From a bacterium (lineage in GTDB: Bacteria > Blakebacterota > Blakebacteria > Blakebacterales > Blakebacteraceae), in the NCBI GenBank assembly GCA_025774205.1, contig JALGWK010000033.1:1-10050 (forward strand): 10,050 nt of DNA, in the 5' to 3' direction. The translations under genes were made by a program, and so were the position numbers. The notes beneath the pieces are model-generated. The model was not told the DNA's origin, made no database searches, and saw nothing but the letters and a program-made list of their open reading frames with translations. Position 1 is the stretch's first letter. The number at the start of each line of letters is the position of its first letter. Of the stretch, positions 7,304 through 10,050 are shown in pieces.

Positions 7304-7471
7304 CGTTCTGAGCCGGAAGTCCGTTGCATCACCGAGGGCTACGCGGCGTTGCACCGGCCAGGCGCGTCGACGAGGTATAGCGGTGGCTATGGCGAGGAGA
7401 GGCAACACCGCCGGGGCTAATGCCGCGGAGAACGAATGACAACGGATTTGTGGTTCAGGACACCGACGGAC

Positions 7472-7499
7472 GGGTATCACGGGAAGCTCCCGGATATCC
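7472..7499 (+). promoter_or_regulatory. Hairpin upstream of ompH
   Basis: GGGTATC (7472-7478) pairs with GATATCC (7493-7499), including one G-T pair. Inside it, CGGGA (7480-7484) pairs with TCCCG (7488-7492) around an AGC loop, with one bulged A at 7479. This gives about twelve pairs in 28 bases. No T-run follows, so it is not a canonical intrinsic terminator. It ends 16 bases before the ompH ribosome-binding site, so it may be an RNA processing or leader element or a protein-binding inverted repeat. The rest of the 227-bp bamA-ompH gap (7304-7530) shows no gene or clear promoter. Confidence 0.55.
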
Positions 7500-7515
7500 T
7501 CCTATGGTATGTCTC

Positions 7516-7522
7516 GAGGAGG
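7516..7522 (+). promoter_or_regulatory. Shine-Dalgarno of ompH
   Basis: GAGGAGG, eight bases before ATG 7531; the strongest ribosome-binding site in the cluster. Confidence 0.75.
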
Positions 7523-7530
7523 CGTAAACC

Positions 7531-8097
7531 ATGCGTAAGTCCATGACGGCCGGTATCTTCGGCGGCTTCGTTTTCGCCCTTATCGCCGGCGCCGTGATGG
7601 TGCCCGTGCAGGAGACGATGAAACTCGGTTTCATCGATTCGCAGGCGGTTATCGGAGCCTATCCGCCAACACAGGATGCACAGGCGACATTCGCCACCGA
7701 AAACACCGTCTGGGAGCGCCAGGCCGCGGTCCTGGAGGCCGAGTTCAACCGGCTCAACCAGGACCTGGAACGCCAGAGCCTGGCGATGACTCCGGAGCGT
7801 CGGGCGCAGCTCGGGGCCGAGGTGCAGCAGAAGTACGGTGAGTATCAGGCCTACATCGACGAAATCTGGGGTCAGACCGGTCAGGCCTACGAGCGGAACC
7901 AGGAGCTGATGGCGCCGATCATCGAGAAGGTGAACACCCTCATCGAGCAGGTCGGCGAGGATGAAGGGTACGACTACATCTTCGACGCCGCCTCAGGCGG
8001 ACTTGTCTACGCGGCCCCTGCCTTCGACCTGACCCCCCATATCATCGATCTGATGGGGACAGGGACCGACGAGCCCGACCTGCCGCAGGCACCCTAG
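7531..8097 (+). CDS. ompH: Periplasmic chaperone Skp/OmpH family
   Basis: A 188-residue secreted chaperone expected to form a trimer that holds unfolded outer-membrane proteins in the periplasm and delivers them to BamA. A signal peptide covers about residues 1-28 (MRKSM, then a hydrophobic GGFVFALIAGAVMVP). The family's first strand, KLGFIDSQAVIGAYP, follows at 31-45. Residues 55-140 are charged and helical with long Glu/Gln/Arg-rich stretches (for example AAVLEAEFNRLNQDLERQ), matching the coiled-coil tentacles. The segment YDYIFDAASGGLVYAAP (147-163) is the conserved closing strand pair. The C-terminal tail is Asp/Pro-rich. Family length is typically 150-190. It lies 227 bp after bamA and two bases before lpxD, the arrangement common to bamA-skp-lpx clusters. 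A hairpin lies in its leader. Confidence 0.93.
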   Translation: MRKSMTAGIFGGFVFALIAGAVMVPVQETMKLGFIDSQAVIGAYPPTQDAQATFATENTVWERQAAVLEAEFNRLNQDLERQSLAMTPERRAQLGAEVQQKYGEYQAYIDEIWGQTGQAYERNQELMAPIIEKVNTLIEQVGEDEGYDYIFDAASGGLVYAAPAFDLTPHIIDLMGTGTDEPDLPQAP

Positions 8098-8099
8098 AC

Positions 8100-9122
8100 G
8101 TGCTGGCCGGCGATCTGGCCCGCGAACTGGAGGGCCGTCTGGACGGGGAGGATCGCGAGATCACTGCGGTCGCTCCCCTTGAAACAGCCGGGATCGGGGA
8201 CCTTTCCTACCTGAGCGCGGAGAAGTACTCCGGATTGATGGAGACGACCGGGGCGGGGACTGTACTGGTCGATGAAGGGTTCGAAGGAGAGACAGCCGCC
8301 TCCCTGATCCGGGTCAGTGATCCGTACGCATCCCTCAGACAATCGCTGATCCTGCTCTATCCCCCAGAGGCTGTCGAACCGGGCATCCAGCCGACCGCTC
8401 TCATCCATCCTTCGGTCGCCCTCGGCGAGAATCTCTCGATCGGACCATACACCATCATCGACGCGGAGGTGACGATCGGTGACGGCACCGTCATCGGGGC
8501 AAGTGTCACTATCGGACGGGAGGTCCGGATAGGCAGCAACTGTGTGATCCATCCCGGGGTAGTCATCTACCGGCAGTCGTTGCTGGGCGACCGGGTGGAA
8601 CTGCTCGCCAACGCCGTCATCGGCAGTGACGGTTTCGGTCACAGCCGGGAAGAGGGCATCTACCTGAAGATCCCCCAGGTGGGACGGGTCGTCCTGGAGG
8701 ACGACGTCCTCGTGGGGGCCTGCAGTACCATCGATCGGGCCACCTTCGGTGAGACCCGGGTCGAGGCCGGGACGAAGATCGACAATCTTGTCATGGTCGC
8801 CCATAATAGCGTGATCGGACCGAACACGGCGATCGCGGCCCAGACCGGAATGGCCGGTTCCACTATCGTCGGAGGCGAAGTGCAGATTGGGGGACAGGTG
8901 GGACTGGCCGGTCATCTGAAGGTCGGAGACCGGGCCGTCCTGGCGGCCAAGTCAGGGGTCATCAGCGACATTCCGGAGGATGCGTACTACTTCGGTTATC
9001 CCGCCCGTCCACAGAAGGAGTGGATGACCATGCTCGCCGGTCTCAGACGTCTGCCCGACCTCAGGAGACAGGTCCGGGAACTTGAGCGAAGACTGGCCGA
9101 GCTCGAAGACCAGGTGGAGTAA
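8100..9122 (+). CDS. lpxD: UDP-3-O-(3-hydroxyacyl)glucosamine N-acyltransferase LpxD
   Basis: Transfers an R-3-hydroxyacyl chain from acyl carrier protein to the 2-amino group of UDP-3-O-acyl-glucosamine, the third step of lipid A synthesis, in the cytoplasm. It is 340 residues, as in the family. The N-terminal uridine-binding domain (about 1-98) has the pattern ITAVAPLETAGIGDLSYL. A left-handed beta-helix of hexapeptide repeats (about 99-290) contains IGSDGFGHSREEG and STIDRATFG. It also holds KIDNLVMVAHNSVIG, whose H235 matches the catalytic histidine (E. coli H239). The C-terminal helix (LRRQVRELERRLAELEDQ) is the trimer coiled coil. GTG 8100 is the only early start in frame; it lies two bases after the ompH stop, so coupling to ompH translation is likely. 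lpxC, whose product acts one step earlier, follows after 37 bases. Confidence 0.97.
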   Translation: MLAGDLARELEGRLDGEDREITAVAPLETAGIGDLSYLSAEKYSGLMETTGAGTVLVDEGFEGETAASLIRVSDPYASLRQSLILLYPPEAVEPGIQPTALIHPSVALGENLSIGPYTIIDAEVTIGDGTVIGASVTIGREVRIGSNCVIHPGVVIYRQSLLGDRVELLANAVIGSDGFGHSREEGIYLKIPQVGRVVLEDDVLVGACSTIDRATFGETRVEAGTKIDNLVMVAHNSVIGPNTAIAAQTGMAGSTIVGGEVQIGGQVGLAGHLKVGDRAVLAAKSGVISDIPEDAYYFGYPARPQKEWMTMLAGLRRLPDLRRQVRELERRLAELEDQVE

Positions 9123-9148
9123 CGCCCCACCATCAATAGTGTGACAAC

Positions 9149-9152
9149 GAGG
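9149..9152 (+). promoter_or_regulatory. Shine-Dalgarno of lpxC
   Basis: GAGG, seven bases before ATG 9160, in the 37-base lpxD-lpxC gap. Confidence 0.55.
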
Positions 9153-9159
9153 TTCCACC

Positions 9160-9852
9160 ATGGCACAACAGACGTTGCAGGCCACCATCGAGAGTTCGGT
9201 CACCCTGGCGGGGATGGGGCTCCACACCGGGAACGACGTCTCGGTCACCTTCCGGCCTGCGCCGCCCGATACCGGTATCATTTTCGTCCGGTCCGACCTG
9301 GAGGGGCAACCCGAGATAAAGGCCGATATCGAGAACGTACTCGACATTGACCGCGGCACCACCATCGGGTCGAACGGGGCCAGGGTGACGACCGTGGAAC
9401 ATCTCCTGGCCGCGTTGAGCGGCCTCGGGATCGACAATGTCTACGTCGAACTCGACAGCCCGGAGCCGCCCGTGGGTGACGGTTCGGCGATGCCCTTCGT
9501 GGAGGTCCTGCTGAAGGTGGGGAAGAAGGAGCAGGAAGCTCCGCGCAGGTATCTCGAGGTGGATGAAACGATCACCTGGACCGATCCGGAGCGCGGGGTT
9601 GACCTCGTCATCCTGCCCTCCGATGAATTCCGGATCACCTTCATGGTCGATTACCAGAATCCGGCCCTCGGGACCCAGTACACCAGCATGTACGGCCTCG
9701 AAGAGGAGTTCGTAGACGAGTTCGCCGCCTCCCGCACCTTCTGCTTCCTGAGCGAGGTGGAGGAGATGTCGGAGCGGGGATTGATCAAGGGCGGGAACAT
9801 CGACAACGCCGTGGTGATCATCGATCACGATGTATCCGATGAGGCGAAGTGA
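9160..9852 (+). CDS. lpxC: UDP-3-O-acyl-N-acetylglucosamine deacetylase LpxC, 5' part of an interrupted frame
   Basis: LpxC is the zinc amidase that commits UDP-3-O-acyl-GlcNAc to lipid A. This frame (230 residues) starts normally with TLQATIESSVTLAGMGLHTG and carries domain 1 with TVEHLLAAL (general base E80, zinc ligand H81), then PVGDGSAMPFV. Domain 2 reaches ASRTFCFLSEVEEM and GGNIDNAVV. It stops at TGA 9850-9852, where a family member would continue. The missing C-terminal residues, including two zinc ligands and the catalytic histidine, are encoded immediately after in another frame. One extra G at about 9849 would join the two frames and give the expected spacing. Alone, this product should be inactive. 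A one-base deletion (real or an assembly error) is the simplest reading; a genuinely split gene is an alternative. Confidence 0.93.
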   Translation: MAQQTLQATIESSVTLAGMGLHTGNDVSVTFRPAPPDTGIIFVRSDLEGQPEIKADIENVLDIDRGTTIGSNGARVTTVEHLLAALSGLGIDNVYVELDSPEPPVGDGSAMPFVEVLLKVGKKEQEAPRRYLEVDETITWTDPERGVDLVILPSDEFRITFMVDYQNPALGTQYTSMYGLEEEFVDEFAASRTFCFLSEVEEMSERGLIKGGNIDNAVVIIDHDVSDEAK

Positions 9853-10050
9853 TCGTTGGGGGAGGCTTCCGCTGGCCCAACGAACCGGTCCGGCACAAGA
9901 CCCTCGATCTGATCGGCGATTTCACGCTCCTTGGAATGCCCCTGAAGGCGCACGTGCTCGCCGCCCGCTCGGGACACGCGGCCAATGTCGAGATCGTCCG
10001 CAAGCTGCGCCAGTTCCAGGAGCGGAAAGAGATCGAGCTGAAGTACCAGG
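9849..10050 (+). CDS. lpxC: LpxC C-terminal part, displaced frame, open to the right edge
   Basis: This continues LpxC in the -1 frame without a stop to the window end. From GTG 9849 it gives 67 codons. FRWPNEPVRHKTLDLIGDF supplies the zinc ligands H16 and D20 (E. coli H238, D242), and ARSGHAANVEI supplies the catalytic H43 (E. coli H265). From its first Val, the stretch aligns without gaps to the E. coli segment that begins VLNEDGLRF. GTG 9849 overlaps the upstream stop as GTGA, and GAGG at 9841-9844 lies four bases before it, so reinitiation is physically possible. The tail (KLRQFQERKEIELKYQ) runs past the usual LpxC end near the SGHALNN motif. It resembles the linker of LpxC-FabZ fusions, so a downstream FabZ domain is possible but unseen. 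Most likely this is the continuation of one gene. Confidence 0.85.
   Translation, partial: MIVGGGFRWPNEPVRHKTLDLIGDFTLLGMPLKAHVLAARSGHAANVEIVRKLRQFQERKEIELKYQ

Noticed and set aside
7380-7410. GCGGTG/CACCGC pair as a bamA terminator
   Set aside because: It is only six pairs with a long loop and no following T-run.
7389-7439. A 16-codon mini-gene (starting MARRGNTAGA) in the bamA-ompH gap
   Set aside because: It has no ribosome-binding site and is the tail of a frame running antisense-free over bamA out of phase; nothing supports translation.
8094-8915. A 273-residue minus-strand open frame over lpxD
   Set aside because: It mirrors the hexapeptide repeat periodicity of lpxD on the other strand; it is not an independent gene.
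9843-9852. Programmed -1 ribosomal frameshift in lpxC
   Set aside because: The junction GCGAAGTGA has no slippery heptamer, and I see no obvious downstream pseudoknot. A one-base deletion or reinitiation explains it better.

Overview
The window looks like chromosomal DNA from a GC-rich, diderm (LPS-type outer membrane) bacterium. The evidence is a BamA, a Skp/OmpH chaperone, LpxD, LpxC and a TonB-dependent outer-membrane receptor, all in about 10 kb. The receptor has an N-terminal carboxypeptidase-regulatory-like domain, and the cluster order is bamA-ompH-lpxD-lpxC. Both would fit a member of the FCB group or a neighbouring uncultured phylum, but the sequence alone does not fix the taxon. There are no tRNA, rRNA, CRISPR or transposase genes in the window.

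Left half (minus strand, read from about 4914 down to 1). A TonB-dependent receptor (4914-2290) is followed, with a one-base stop/start overlap, by a small unrecognised lipoprotein (2290-1772). A 170-bp spacer carries a short 50-bp-period direct repeat. Next come a 220-residue histidine-kinase-like protein that keeps its phospho-accepting H-box but has lost the recognisable ATP-binding boxes (1601-939), and a response regulator made of two closely similar receiver domains (878 to beyond the left edge). The last two probably form a phosphotransfer pair.

Right half (plus strand, from 4913 to the right edge). This is an outer-membrane biogenesis operon: bamA (barrel insertion), ompH/skp (periplasmic chaperone for barrel proteins), lpxD (third step of lipid A synthesis) and lpxC (committed, second step). 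The bamA and receptor genes are divergent, and their start codons share a single CATG. The lpxC reading frame is broken by an apparent one-base deletion at about 9849. The 5' part (9160-9852) carries one zinc ligand; the 3' part (from 9849, open to the right edge) carries the other two and the catalytic histidine.

The points most worth a second look are the split or frameshifted lpxC with its GTGA stop/start overlap, the shared CATG start of two divergent genes, the ChpT-like degenerate kinase next to a tandem-receiver protein, the strong hairpin just upstream of ompH, and the 50-bp-period repeat. I found no clear sign of an entirely new multi-gene system; most of the window is recognisable core envelope biology.
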